A DNA stretch of 64,000 bases from Delphinapterus leucas. Taxonomy: Eukaryota > Chordata > Mammalia > Artiodactyla > Monodontidae. Below are positions 36,001 to 44,944 of the stretch, piece after piece. The notes under the pieces were generated by a model. That model was not told the DNA's origin, searched no databases, and worked only from the letters and a program-made list of their open reading frames with translations. Location of the stretch: positions 13,676,654 through 13,740,653 of the forward strand of contig NW_022097999.1 of NCBI RefSeq assembly GCF_002288925.2, given 5' to 3'. Position 1 is the stretch's first letter. The number at the start of each line of letters is the position of its first letter. A program made the position numbers and the translations under genes.

Positions 36001-38123
36001 TAAAAAGAATGAAATAATGCCATTTGCAGCAACATGGATGGACCTAGAGACTGTCATACTGAGTGAAGTAAGTCAGAAAGAGAAAGAGAAATATCCTGTG
36101 ATATCCCTTATATGCAGAATCTAAAAAGAAATATACAAATGAATTTATTTACAAAACAGAAACAGACTCACAGACTTAGAGAATGAACTTATGGTTACCG
36201 GGGGTGGAAGGATGGGGGGAAGGGATAGTTAGAGAGTTTGGGATCGACATGTACACACTGCTATATTTAAAATGGACAACCAACAAGGACCTACTGTACA
36301 GCACAGGGAACTCTGCTCAATGTTATGTGGCAGCCTGGATGGGAGGGGAGTTTGTGGGAGAATGGATACAGGTATATGTATGGCTGAGTCCCTTTGCTGT
36401 GCACCTGAAACTATCACAACACTGTTAATCAGCTATACTTCAATATAAAAAAAAAAAAAAAAAAAAAAAAAGACACCCTTCTGGCCATAACCTTACCTCA
36501 GAAGTCTTGAGTGAGATCTCCACACACATAGACCTCCCAACGGCAGGCAGCTGCCCTGCCAGTGCCTTCTTTGCTTCATGCGTAACCTCTGGGATGTCTT
36601 TGATTGCTAAATTGAACTAGAAAACAAAAGGAACTTTGTGTTAAACACTCACAAGGAACATTATGGAAGCATAAAGTAGTAAGATTGGATGCTGAGTAAA
36701 GCAGGCATTGCTCTTGACTGATTAAGGACATTCACTTACTTCTCCCTTCCCCATAAGATATCTTGCATCAAAGCCCCAAAACTCAGGTTGAAAAAGCTTT
36801 TCACCTATCACAGCAGAAAGCCAAAAAACAAATACATCAGACTAACACTGATGAAGAACATACTTTCCAAGTGAATGGATCAAATGGAATTAGGTATTTT
36901 AATGTTATGAGTTAGTAATACTAGAAATAGCATCATTTATTACTACACTGTGATTCCTTGTGACAAACACCATAGTATATCCCTTAACAAACAATTGGAA
37001 TTTTACCCAGTCTGAACCCGTTGGGGAAGAAGATGAACGAGTACAAATCTTCTCGCCCAGTCGAGCCTGGACAATCACTTGGACAGTCTAAAAAAAGCAA
37101 ACAAAAAATCAAAGATAAAAAGTTAAAACAAATTGATCTGGCTCCTAATCAGGGTTAAAACCCTCCCAATGCAGGATTTAAAAGATGCCAATGATCATAA
37201 CTATACTTCAGGAAAGGGTAGGATTTAAAACCTTCAAGAACAGGTAGGAAAAAAACACGGCACAAAAATAATACTGTAAATATTCCTGAGGGCACAGTGT
37301 CAACCAATTAGAAAAATTACAATTTGAGGCTTGTAATCTATAATATTCTCACATGGCAGAAGGAAAGTTGCACATGATGGCTCTGACTCTCATAGAAAAA
37401 CAAGTCCAACCATAGGTTTAAATATTCACTGCCATACACTTATGTAATCATAGTTGATTTAAACCAAGGATTCCACAATTATTCATATGACTTGGCCCAT
37501 ATGGCAAAAGTCTTCCAACTAATTTTACAACCAGAATCTACCGCATGGATTATTCTTACATAGCAATGGTTGAGAGGAAGGAGTGAGAGTGGTGGAAATG
37601 ATTTTTAGATTTAGGAAAATATGCTTTCTAAAGCATTCAAAATTCAGTTTTAATTCTTCATTTACCCAGAAGGGAACAATAAGTGAAAGTGAGACATTTC
37701 AGAGGTTGTTGATGCTTACGGAAAGATGCCCAAACTGCTGTCCATTCCAGTCCGCAGTCTTTGTTCCCACCCCAAGGGAACATACTGTGCCAATAACCTG
37801 GCATAATAAGTTTGACATTTCTGCAAACAGGCTTGCAAAAAAAATTTTTTTTTGAACAAGTAGCTGAGGAAAATTGGAAGCTACTTTTTAGTTACACCCC
37901 CAGTACCGCCCCCAAATTTCACAGTTTGGTTTACAACAGACAGAAGTATCCCTTAAAATGGGCAAGCTGCAAGCTGTTATGCTATATTTCCAAAAAGGGA
38001 GAAGCACGGAAGTTATTTCTAACAGTTCTAGGCTCAAGAGAATGGATATAGTACCTTGAGGGCAAAAAACTTAATGAACTTGTCCAGGTCCTTTCTGTCC
38101 TGGGAATTGAGATCAGTTTCCAT
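14978..38123 (-). CDS. ATG13: Autophagy-related protein 13, complete coding region in 16 exons
   Basis: HORMA-domain subunit of the ULK1-ATG13-FIP200-ATG101 complex that starts autophagosome formation at the ER. Exons from start to stop are 38055-38123, 37007-37087, 36497-36616, 32121-32167, 30478-30618, 27181-27221, 26141-26237, 25737-25835, 24835-24928, 21175-21285, 20641-20780, 18676-18790, 18049-18126, 17765-17881, 16878-17006 and 14978-15055. All borders are AG/GT, all phases agree, and the total is 1557 nt, or 518 residues plus TAA (human long isoform 517). The start is [16 protein letters not shown]. The HORMA fold spans about residues 11-195, and a Ser/Pro-rich disordered region follows. 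The LC3-interacting motif DDFVMIDF is at 443-450. The C-terminus DAFVETLQ keeps the final TLQ reported to be needed for ULK1 binding. It shares a promoter with HARBI1 and converges on ARHGAP1. No frameshift or early stop was seen. Confidence 0.97.
15056..16877 (-). other. ATG13: ATG13 last intron
   Basis: 1.8 kb intron. It holds a MIR-like element at 15935-16145 with an A/T-rich (TAA)n tail. Nothing else is recognised. Confidence 0.7.
15935..16145 (+). repeat. MIR-like ancient SINE
   Basis: It has 'TTTCTCATCTGTAAACTGGG', 'CCTACCTCTTAGGGTCATTG' and an 'AATAAATGTTAATAATAATG' tail, in MIR order. Confidence 0.8.
16878..17006 (-). CDS. ATG13: ATG13 coding exon 15
   Basis: The exon encodes [20 protein letters not shown] through [13 protein letters not shown], 43 codons in phase 0. 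The acceptor is TTTAAG and the donor is GTATGG. Confidence 0.95.
17259..17467 (+). mobile_element. CHR SINE, medium form
   Basis: It starts GGGACTTCCCTGGTAGTCCA and its body contains 'AACTAGAGAGAAGCCC'. The duplicated flank GGGCTATCCA occurs on both sides. It lies in the intron between ATG13 exons 14 and 15. Confidence 0.9.
17765..17881 (-). CDS. ATG13: ATG13 coding exon 14 (LIR motif)
   Basis: The exon encodes [20 protein letters not shown] through [11 protein letters not shown]. The F-V-M-I core preceded by DD is the LC3/GABARAP-interacting region. Confidence 0.95.
18049..18126 (-). CDS. ATG13: ATG13 coding exon 13
   Basis: The exon encodes [20 protein letters not shown] and EDVDPM. The first residue is Met where I recall Val in human. 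The acceptor is TCTTCAG and the donor is GTGAGT. Confidence 0.95.
18676..18790 (-). CDS. ATG13: ATG13 coding exon 12
   Basis: The exon encodes [20 protein letters not shown] and [18 protein letters not shown]. The acceptor is CTCCAG and the donor is GTGATT. Confidence 0.95.
18791..20640 (-). other. ATG13: ATG13 intron 11-12
   Basis: A MIR-like copy lies at about 19905-20080. The rest shows no element that I recognise. Confidence 0.6.
19905..20080 (+). repeat. MIR-like ancient SINE
   Basis: It carries 'TTAGGCAAATTGCTTAACCC' and 'CTTTTAAAAGGAGGTAACC', which match the MIR core in order. It is diverged. Confidence 0.6.
20641..20780 (-). CDS. ATG13: ATG13 coding exon 11
   Basis: The exon encodes [20 protein letters not shown] through CAATPSS. 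One residue more than recalled human around QAGDQERL accounts for the 518- versus 517-residue total. Confidence 0.94.
21175..21285 (-). CDS. ATG13: ATG13 coding exon 10, 37-codon cassette
   Basis: The exon encodes [20 protein letters not shown] and [17 protein letters not shown], 37 codons in phase 0 at both ends, so it can be skipped in frame. In human this same segment is absent from the shorter (480-residue) isoform. The acceptor is GCTTAG and the donor is GTATCT. Confidence 0.92.
21286..24834 (-). other. ATG13: ATG13 intron 9-10, 3.5 kb
   Basis: No SINE of the CHR family is present, which is unusual for this window. I see no coding exon or recognisable repeat here. Confidence 0.6.
24835..24928 (-). 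CDS. ATG13: ATG13 coding exon 9
   Basis: The exon encodes [20 protein letters not shown] and [11 protein letters not shown]. The acceptor is CCATAG and the donor is GTAGGG. Confidence 0.95.
25737..25835 (-). CDS. ATG13: ATG13 coding exon 8
   Basis: The exon encodes [20 protein letters not shown] and [12 protein letters not shown]. The acceptor is TTACAG and the donor is GTGAGG. Confidence 0.95.
26141..26237 (-). CDS. ATG13: ATG13 coding exon 7 (HORMA end)
   Basis: The exon encodes [20 protein letters not shown] and [11 protein letters not shown]. The acceptor is CCTAG. A second AG eight bases inside the exon would break the frame. Confidence 0.95.
26792..26959 (+). mobile_element. hAT-Charlie non-autonomous element (MER1-like), internally deleted
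   Basis: It begins CAGGGGTCCCCAACCCC and ends GGTTGGGGACCGCTG, which are terminal inverted repeats. A perfect 8-bp target duplication GTATAAAG lies at 26784-26791 and 26960-26967, as expected for hAT elements. Confidence 0.92.
27181..27221 (-). CDS. ATG13: ATG13 coding exon 6 (41-nt small exon)
   Basis: The exon encodes [13 protein letters not shown] with split codons at both ends. The acceptor is CTACAG and the donor is GTATGT. Confidence 0.95.
27431..27652 (+). mobile_element. CHR SINE, body-deleted long form
   Basis: It starts GGGACTCCCCTAGTGGCACA, and after 'AACTAAGCCCGCGCACTGC' it jumps to the 3' part, missing the middle repeat units. The tail is AATAAATTAATT. Confidence 0.88.
27801..28187 (+). 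mobile_element. CHR SINE, long variant
   Basis: It starts GGGACTTCCCTGGTGGTCCA and has an extended body of 'GCCACAACTAGAGAGA' units. The target duplication ATAAAAACAA lies at 27791-27800 and 28188-28197. Confidence 0.9.
28556..28583 (+). repeat. (CAAA)n simple repeat
   Basis: About six ACAA/CAAA units in ATG13 intron 5-6, with no attached SINE body. Confidence 0.85.
29132..29501 (+). mobile_element. CHR SINE, long form
   Basis: It starts GAGACTTCCCTGGTGGCACA. The target duplication AGATCAGCTCTA occurs at about 29120-29131 and 29502-29513, after an AAATAAAATAAA tail. Confidence 0.92.
29590..30035 (+). repeat. L2-like LINE fragment
   Basis: It contains phrases such as 'CATGAAGCCTGTCTTGATTC' and a final 'GCCTACCACAATGCTTGCCT', which are typical of the L2 3' region. 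It is diverged. Confidence 0.5.
30478..30618 (-). CDS. ATG13: ATG13 coding exon 5 (HORMA)
   Basis: The exon encodes [20 protein letters not shown] through [11 protein letters not shown]. The acceptor is CCTCAG and the donor is GTAAGC. Confidence 0.96.
30750..30838 (+). repeat. L1 3'-terminal fragment
   Basis: 'CTTTGCTGTACACTAGAAAC' and 'CAACTATACTTCAATT' match the end of the larger L1 at 35701-36471 in the same window. Confidence 0.75.
30987..31197 (+). mobile_element. CHR SINE, ~205-bp odontocete-type
   Basis: It starts GGGGCTTCCCTGGTGGCGCA, with 'GTTGAGAGTCCGCCTGCCGA' and the shortened body 'GCGGCTGGGCCCTTGAGCC'. A (CAAAA)n tail follows. The flank ACATGTTCTG recurs as ACGTGTTCTG. Confidence 0.92.
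32121..32167 (-). CDS. ATG13: ATG13 coding exon 4 (small, HORMA)
   Basis: A 47-nt exon encoding [15 protein letters not shown] plus a split Lys codon. The acceptor is CTACAG and the donor is GTAAGT. Confidence 0.95.
32391..32455 (-). mobile_element. 5'-truncated CHR SINE (tail piece only)
   Basis: Only the last ~35 bases of the long form plus its AATAAATAAA tail are present, in reverse. The flanking duplication TATCACTTTTT lies at 32381 and 32458. Confidence 0.8.
32517..32838 (+). mobile_element. CHR SINE, long form
   Basis: It starts GACTTCCCGGTGGCACAGTG and has a full body with an AAATAAATAAAATTT tail. The flank TTAAAAATTCTAG/TTTAAAATTCGAC is similar on both sides. Confidence 0.9.
33939..34347 (-). 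mobile_element. CHR SINE, long form, reverse
   Basis: It ends CCACCAGGGAAGTCCC. The target duplication TCAAAAAGAA lies at about 33929-33938 and 34348-34357. The body has one extra 'GTAGTTGCAGC' unit, making it the longest copy in the window. Confidence 0.92.
34419..34628 (+). mobile_element. CHR SINE, medium form, box A deleted
   Basis: It reads GGGACTTTTGGTTAAGAATC, so about 14 bases that normally hold tRNA box A are missing. Box B (GGTTCGATCCC) and the 3' body are intact. Confidence 0.85.
35052..35295 (-). mobile_element. hAT-Charlie non-autonomous element (MER1-like), reverse
   Basis: It begins CAGCGGTCCCCAACC and ends GGTTGGGGACCCCTG. The 8-bp target duplication is CTCTAGAG (35044-35051) / CTCTAGGG (35296-35303), with one mismatch. 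Confidence 0.9.
35476..35644 (+). mobile_element. CHR SINE, short/medium form
   Basis: The perfect target duplication AAGGCTGAGTTGG lies at 35463-35475 and 35645-35657. It starts GGGACTTTCCTGATGGTCCA and ends in an AAATAAATAAG tail. Confidence 0.92.
35701..36469 (+). mobile_element. 5'-truncated L1 (3' end with poly-A)
   Basis: About 770 bp of L1 3' sequence end in a ~24-A tail. The flank AAGACACC lies at 35693-35700 and 36470-36477. Short translated pieces resemble the reverse-transcriptase C-terminus but are not an open gene. It is fairly young compared with the antisense L1 fragments. Confidence 0.88.
36497..36616 (-). CDS. ATG13: ATG13 coding exon 3 (HORMA)
   Basis: The exon encodes [20 protein letters not shown] and continues to [10 protein letters not shown], 40 codons in phase 0. 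The donor is GTAAGG. Confidence 0.95.
37007..37087 (-). CDS. ATG13: ATG13 coding exon 2 (HORMA)
   Basis: The exon encodes [20 protein letters not shown] and SPTGSDW, 27 codons in phase 0. The acceptor is TTTTAG and the donor is GTAAAA. Confidence 0.95.
38055..38123 (-). CDS. ATG13: ATG13 first coding exon
   Basis: The ATG is at 38121-38123 and the exon encodes [20 protein letters not shown] and ALK. The donor is GTAC. A TTTTAG acceptor places the exon's 5' edge at 38136, leaving 13 untranslated bases before the ATG. Confidence 0.95.
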
Positions 38124-38709
38124 TGCCTATAGGAATCTAAAACAGGAAGAAAAAAAAAAGTGTTGAAAAATGTGACTAATATCTTTTAAAAGGGATTGCT
38201 ACAACAAAGCATACAGAGATGGTATTGTCTACTAGCTGTATGAATAGTCACGTAGGAGGTAAAAAAAATTTCCCCCCTGACTAAAGACACCAAAGTGAAA
38301 AATACATACTATCTTTTGAGCAAAATAAATTCCACACAAAGAGCTAAATCTATAGACCTTAAAAATAGATGAGACAAGCCATTTTACCTGAATCTGAAAC
38401 TTTGAGCTTTTAAATATAACTTATATATTAAAAAAGTTATATTACTTACCTATTAAAAAAGTTTTATTACCCAGCATATTGAAGACTAAGTGCTAATGAG
38501 ACAAAAAGTTTATTAAAACATAAAGTGAGTTAACATTCCTTCAAAGGGCCAGTAAATCAATTTAACTTTGGGCGGGAGTGGGGTAGGGGTGGGGGTGGGT
38601 TTTGGACCCCTTCTGAGAATCCAATGACATGACAAGCCCTTCCTCCAAAAAAATGCACAAATATAGAAACTTTGGGTATATTCAGGGAGTTCATGAGTTT
38701 CACAAAGTA

Positions 38710-39200
38710 CATCATAAACCCCAGGTTAAAATGTTTTGAGAAGGGGCTGGTAAGAGGAAGAAAGCATTTACAGAGAGAAGAGCATGAACAAAGGCGTATA
38801 AGCCACAGAGAGCAAAATGGGTTTGGAACTATTAAGTATGCCAATTTTCCAGCGGTTGTGTATGGCTGGCTGGGGCCAGATCATGAGAGACTTAAATACA
38901 GTGCTAGAGACTGACCTGCATCTAATATGCCAGAAATGGGAGCACCCTCAAGGCTTTTGAGGAGAGGAAGCAACACAATCCAAATGGTGCTTTAGATGAT
39001 AGCTTTGCTGGCATATTGTAGAATAGTTTTGAGTATGGAAAGCAGGGAAACCAATTAGGTCCTTGGCAATAATTCAGGCTTGTGGTCAAGGCTAAAACTC
39101 TAATACAGATACAGACATGATTTGGAAATAGTATGGATGGGAAGTATTTTAAAGGAAGAGCTAACAGGATTTAAGGACTGAGTGCAAAAAGTTTAATGGG
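38710..39200 (+). repeat. Ancient dispersed repeat, family not identified
   Basis: Purine-rich sequence with 'GGCCAGATCATGAGAGACTT', 'GAGGAAGCAACACAATCCAA' and 'GCAGGGAAACCAATTAGG'. A related piece occurs at 55690-55865 with 'AGGAAGACCAGCTAGGAAGC'. I know the pattern as a common mammalian interspersed repeat but cannot name it safely. Confidence 0.5.
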
Positions 39201-39535
39201 CTTTCAGAAAAACAAGAAAGCCAGAGGGACAGCTAGTTTTAAGGAAAGGTATAAACAAAAGGATAGAGTTGAAACAGAAAATAATGAATACAAGTTAAAA
39301 AAAAAACATTGTTCTCTATTGAGGTATAACTTACATGTAGTGAAATGCACAAATCTTAGGTGTACAGATCAATAAACATTTTGTATGTAAACACTCATAC
39401 AATGACAACCCAGATCGAGTTATAGTACATTGCCAATAATCCAGAAGGTGCCTTTGTGTTCCCTTGGTCAATAAAACCACCAAAAAGTAACCATGATTCT
39501 GACCTCTTATCACTATAGATTAGTTTTGTTTGTTT

Positions 39536-39852
39536 GTTTGTTTGCTTTTTTAAGAAAATGTTGGGGGTAGGAGTTTATTAATTTATTTTTGCTGTGTTGG
39601 GTCTTCGTTTCTGTGCAAGGGCTTTCTCTAGTTGTGGCAAGCGGGGGCCACTCTTCATTGCGGTGCGCGGGCCTCTCACTGTGGCGGCCTCTCTCTTTGC
39701 GGAGCACAGGCTCCAGACGCGCAGGCTCAGTACTTGTGGCTCACGGGCCTAGACGCTCCACGGCATGTGGGATCCTCCCAGACCAGGGCTCGAACCCATG
39801 TCTCCTGCATTAGCAGGCAGATTCTCAACCACTGCGCCACCAGGGAAGCCCC
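39536..39852 (-). mobile_element. CHR SINE, intermediate long form, reverse
   Basis: The perfect target duplication TAGTTTTGTTTGTTT lies at 39521-39535 and 39853-39867. The body is shorter than the long form and has mixed features ('CTCTCACTGTGGCGGCCTCT'). Confidence 0.92.
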
Positions 39853-40084
39853 TAGTTTTGTTTGTTTTGAATTTCTTACAAATAGAATCAAATAGTATTA
39901 ACTCTTCTGTTGTGTACCTTCCTTTATTCAACATTATGTCTGTAAGATTCATTTATAATGCTGCATGTAGCAGTTTATTCTTTTTCATTGTTATGTAGCA
40001 CTCCATTTTATGAATATGCCACAATTTATAAATTAAACTGTTGATAAACATTTGGGTTGTTTCCTGCTTTTAGCTGTTATATTC

Positions 40085-40399
40085 TTTTTTTTTTTTTTTT
40101 TTTGGCTGCATTGGGTCTACGATGCTGCGCACGGGCTTTCTCTAGTTGCGGCGAGCGGGGGCTACTCTTCCTTGTGGTGCGTGTGCTTCTCATTGCATTG
40201 GCTTCTCGTTGCGGAGTACGGGCTCTAGGGCATGCGGGCTTCAGTAGTTGTGGTTCATGGGCTCTAGAGCGCAGGCTCAGTAGTTGCTGTGCACGGGCTT
40301 AGTTGCCCCACGGCATGTGGGATCTTCCCGGACCAGGGCTCAAACCCGTGTCCCCTGCATTGGCAAGTGGATTCTTAACCACTGCGCCACCAGGGAAGT
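40085..40399 (-). mobile_element. CHR SINE, long form, reverse
   Basis: A T-run, then TTGGCTGCATTGGGTC, ending CCACCAGGGAAGTC. The flank GTTATATTCTT recurs as TTATATTCTTA after the element. Confidence 0.9.
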
Positions 40400-40502
40400 C
40401 GGTTATTATATTCTTACATGAGAGTTTTCGTGAATATAAATACTCACTGCTATCAGATGTAGAGCCAGGAGTGTTGTTGTTGGGTCATAGAGTATGCATA
40501 TG

Positions 40503-41305
40503 CAGGCATACCTTGTTTTATTGCACCTTGCTTCACAGATATTGCCCCCTCCTCTTTTTAAAAAACAAATTGAAGCGGCTTCCCTGGTGGCGCAGTGGTT
40601 AAGAATCCGCCTGCCAACGCAGGGGACACGGATTCCAGCCCTGGTCCAGGATGATCCCACGTGCTGTGGAGCAACTAAGCCTGTGCGCCACAACTACTGA
40701 GCCTGCCCTCTAGAGCCTGCGAGCCATAACTACTGAGCCCACCTGCTACAACTACTGAAGTCCACGCGCCTAGAGCCCATGCTCCGCAACAAGAGAAGCC
40801 ACCGCAATGAGAAGCCCACGCACTGCAAAGAAGAGAATAACCCCCGCTCGCCGCAACTAGAGAAAGCCCACGCACAGCAACAAAGACCCAGTGCAGCCAA
40901 AAATAAATAAATAAAATAAATAAATTTATTAAATAAAAAATTGAAGGTTTGGGTCAACCCTGTGTTGAGCAAGTCTATCAGCGCCATTTTTCCCATGGCG
41001 TTTGCTCACTTCGTGTCACAGTGTCATATTTTTGTAATTCTCAAAATATTTCAAACCCTCCACCAGCAAAAAGATTACAACTCACTGAAGGCTCAGATGA
41101 TGGCTAGCATTTTTTAGTAATAAAGTATTTTTAAATTAAGGTATGTACATTGTTTTTTTTTAAGACATAATGCTATTGCACTCTTAATAGTCTATAGTTT
41201 AGTTTAAACACACTTCTATATGCACAGGGAAACAAAAAAATTCATGTGATTCACTTTATCACAGTGATCTGGAACCGACCCACAATATATCCAAGGTATG
41301 CCTTG
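40503..41305 (+). mobile_element. Tigger1-like DNA transposon remnant, split by a SINE
   Basis: The ends CAGGCATACCTTG (40503) and CCAAGGTATGCCTT (41291-41304) are inverted repeats. The internal phrases 'GAGCAAGTCTATCAGCGCCA' and 'GACATAATGCTATTGCAC' fit Tigger1. About 440 bp remain without the SINE, so no transposase is left. Confidence 0.88.
40575..40938 (+). mobile_element. CHR SINE, long form, inside Tigger
   Basis: The target duplication AAATTGAAG lies at 40566-40574 and about 40940. It starts CGGCTTCCCTGGTGGCGCAG and ends in an AAATAAATAAATAAA-type tail. Confidence 0.92.
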
Positions 41306-41744
41306 GTGTTTAGCTTTGATAGATACTGCCAAACAGTTTTCTAGGATCTGTGCCAATTTACATCACCACCAACAGTACCTTAGAGCTCCCAGTGTCCCAC
41401 ATCTATACTACCACTTTGTATTGCTGATTCCTTAGCCATCTTGGTAGGAGTGTGGTGGTATTTCATTTAATCTGCATTGAATGATGATTAAATTAGAGAT
41501 GAAATGATGACTGCCTTTCCTCCAATGATACCTTTTCATATGTTTATTAGACATTTGGATATCCTCTTTCATAAAGTGCTAGTTCAAGCCTTTTGCCCAC
41601 TTAAAAAATTAGGTTGTCTTTTTCTTACTGAATTGTGGGAGTTTTAAAAAATATATAGTGGATTCAGTACATTGTTGGATATGTACTGCAAATACCTTCT
41701 CCCAGTTTGTGGCTTGCCTTTCTTGTGGAATTTGTTTCTTATCG

Positions 41745-42266
41745 TGAGAGTCACGACATACTAACGGACAATGGCCAGACTATATATATAAAGATAGAGC
41801 TCTGACCCACAATCTGCAAAAATCCAGCCCAGGAAGCCAGCCTACTATCTACACTTACCAGTCAAGGAAGTCAGACTATCTCTAGCAACCAGTCCAGGAA
41901 GTCAAATGATAACCCCTGTAAAAACTGGCCCCAAACAGCCAGGACTTGATTAACTGACAGCTTCCCTAATTTTTATCCCTGCTTCCAACTTAGGACCAAC
42001 CAGAGAAAGCCAAATATGTACCCCAACCAATCATACAGAGTACCCCCACTTGTAGTCAGGCTGCCTACAGCTTCCTTGTGCCAACAGCCCCAAATTAGGA
42101 CATTCCTGAAGGCTTCCCTGCCTTTTTTCCATTATAAAGCTTCCCCAGTGGTCTACCTACCTTTGCATCTCTGCCAAAGGCAAGTGCTGGAGCGGACTCC
42201 TCTGGAACCGAAAGCTCTGAATAAATGGCCTTCACCTGTTCTCATCTGGGTGGTTTTTATGTCCAC
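41745..42266 (+). mobile_element. Solo LTR of an endogenous retrovirus
   Basis: About 520 bp with a TATA box (42133-42138) and an AATAAA (42220-42225) at the expected spacing. It starts TG and ends CA and is set within old L1 sequence. No retroviral genes accompany it. Subfamily not identified. Confidence 0.65.
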
Positions 42267-42271
42267 ATTAA

Positions 42272-43110
42272 ATACAGATTTATTGAGGTATAATTGACAA
42301 TATCAGAAGTATAAGTTTTGACAGGTTTATAACTGTAAAATCATCACCACCAAATAGTGAACATAACAATTACTCCCCAACAGTTTCCTCATGTTCCTTC
42401 GTACTCCCTCCCTCCAGCCGCGCCCCCATAATCCCCCATACCTAAACAACCTCTGATATGCTTTGTATCACTAAAGATCCCTACCTGCATTTTCCAGAGT
42501 TTTATATAATTAAATCATACAGTATGTACTCTTTGGCTTCTTTCACTCAACACAATTATTTTGAGATTCACCCATGTTATATTTTTTTTCACCCACGTTA
42601 TATTCTATGTCAATAGTTCATTTCTTTTTTTCTTTAATTTTTTTTTTGATGTGGACTATTTTTTAAAGTCTTTATTGAATTTGTTACAATATTGCTTCTG
42701 TTCCATGTTTTGGTCACAAGGCCATGTGGGATCCTAGCTCCCCACAGGGATCGAACCTGCATCCCCTGCATTGGAAGGTGAAGTCTCAACCACTGCACTG
42801 CCAGGGAAGTCCCGATGGTTCATTTCTTTTTATTGCTGAGTATCATCCTCTTATGGAGTTTCCTGATGATCAGAGGTTCTTTATTTTAGTAAGTCCAATT
42901 TATCAACATTTTCTTTGATGGTTAGCACTTTTCTGTGTCCTGTTAAAAATTTTTTTGCTGATCTCAAAGTCATGAAAATATTCTCCTACATTTTCTTCTA
43001 GAAACATTACTGTTTACCTTTCACAGTTAGATTCATGGTCCATCGAAAATTAATTTGTATATGTGGTGTACGTTAGGGATCAAGGTTCACTATTTTTCGC
43101 CAATCAGTTC
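42272..43110 (-). repeat. Old L1 (antisense) with a SINE inside
   Basis: It starts with 'TTTATTGAGGTATAATTGAC' and continues after the SINE at 42640-42813 with 'TTTATTGCTGAGTATCATCC' and 'GATGGTTAGCACTTTTCTG'. Confidence 0.65.
42640..42813 (-). mobile_element. CHR-related SINE with distinct 3' extension, reverse
   Basis: The tRNA part ends CTGCCAGGGAAGTCCC. Its 3' part is a ~65-bp block with 'AAAGTCTTTATTGAATTTGT', not found in the other short copies except the one at 63555. Confidence 0.85.
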
Positions 43111-43439
43111 AGTTTATTTAATAGGTTGAGTTAGAAACACCTGAAGATCTGTCTGAAAATGCTAAATCTGAAGCTAATGGAAAAGGTTAAGACTGAGATT
43201 AAAGTTGGAGATAAATCTCAAAAAAGAAGGAATTATTAAAACTATAGCAACAGATGAAATCACCAAGGGAGATAACAGAAAAAAAACAAAACAACGACCT
43301 TGGAAAGTATTTGCATAAAAGAACCACAAAAAGAAATGCAAGAACTAATCAGAGAAATAGGAGATAAAATGATTTCTGAGAAGTTTTCATTGAAACTGAG
43401 GGGAAATTAAAGTTTCAAGATTGAAGGGATGGTCAAACA

Positions 43440-43935
43440 GTGTAAGTTCTTGTGGAGGAGGCAAAACTTTACCTCTACGCATATTAAACTTTGAGCTGGG
43501 ACTCCTTCAACAAAAAGACAGATTAACAAGAGCAAAACAGTTTACTGACTAATGCAGCACCTACCACAGAGGAGAAACCTCAACAAAAAATAACTCAAAG
43601 CAGTGGCTTAGAACTATGGCTCATATGGGGTCTTCAACAAAGAATAATAACTTCATAGAGAAATGACAGGACAAAGGAAAGCAGTTTTAGGCATTCAAGG
43701 GTGCAGGCTGTGGGAGGAAACTAAGGGAGCAAGGTTTATTTGCAGATTTCTCTGGTGTCTTCTCAGGTCTGATAAGAATCTGTCTCCAGTAAAAAAGGGG
43801 AATTTATATCCCGCCTTTAGGCAGAAAACGGGAGGGCAGAGAAAGGTTCTCCTGCATTTGCTGCTTCTTAACTGCCTTCAGCTCAAAATAATTATGTCAA
43901 AGAGGCATATTTTGGGATGACATATTCTGGATTCC
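43440..43935 (-). mobile_element. ERV-type LTR, reverse orientation
   Basis: Read on the - strand it carries 'TGCTCTTGTTAATCTGTC' and 'ATCCCAAAATATGCCTCTTT', which match the + strand LTR at 44945-45555. MER4-like is my best guess. No coding sequence. Confidence 0.65.
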
Positions 43936-44944
43936 TTCATTCTCAAGAGGAAAAGGCCACTGGACTTGGCATTACGTTGTTAATGACCTTTGAGAGGAGA
44001 GTTTCTTAGGGTGGTAGTGAGGAATGGATTCAGCTACTTCTGAGATGTTAGACAGGAAAAGAGCTCAAGCTTTTCTGTTAAAAGGATTTTCCCTGTAGGA
44101 TAGGAATATCTGAGCAAATTTATAGGTGGGGGGTGGGAAGAAACCAATGAAGGAGAAATAAAACCTTTGAGAAGAAATAATTGATGAGATACACAGGAGA
44201 ATCTACTGATCAAGTTACAAAGGACTCATCTTTGGGGGCCTATCAAATAATATGCTTGACATGTACACCCACCTTCAGGCCTTCCTAATTTTGGTTGAAA
44301 AGAACACTAACAAATATTAAAGTAAAAATAAAAAGACCTTTTAAAGGGTTAAACAGCTCAAGGCCCTGAAGCAACACATCAACAGATCTGAGATAAGAAC
44401 AGTGCTGGAGGATTGGGCTGCCCCTATCTTACACTGAAGTGGGGAAGTGCTCCCACTACCAGAGCATCTACCAAAGCACAAACATTATAATGGCACAATG
44501 ACTCTTGTGACTTTTTGTACCACTGGAAGCACTCAAAGGATTATGTAACTAGAGTTAGTTATTGAGCCAAAAAGGGTGGTCTCCACAGAGAAAAAGTTCT
44601 CTCAAAGGTATCAGAGCTTATTGTCCCCTTAGGCCTAGGCTATCTATCAAGGATATTAGTTCATCCTTTACAATAGAAATGTAATAGAAAGTTTACTTTT
44701 GCTTTGCACTTTGCAAAATTCCTTCTTTGAGTGCTCCAAGGAATATAAAGGGAAATTTGGTACAAACATTAAAAACACTGAATTTTTTCTTTTTTTCTGC
44801 CCTTTACTACACTGGCCAATTACTGAATCCTTCAAACTTATGCTTATACAAAATCCTTTATATTAGCAGCATTTTCATTTCCATAGATAACCACCTTAAT
44901 CCAAGTCTCATTTCTTATCTGGAAGAGACTCTCTTGGTTAGTTA

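Larger units (their letters stand above)
39305..41730 (-). repeat. Old L1 (antisense) with nested insertions
   Basis: L1 phrases resume in order across the insertions ('TTGAGGTATAACTTACATG', later 'CCATCTTGGTAGGAGTGTGG' and 'TTCTCCCAGTTTGTGGCTTG'). It is interrupted by SINEs at 39536 and 40085 and by the Tigger-plus-SINE block 40503-41305. Confidence 0.7.

Noticed and set aside
14978..38123. ATG13 as a broken or pseudogene copy
   Set aside because: All 16 coding exons join in frame with proper splice sites, and the introns are large and real. This is the functional locus.
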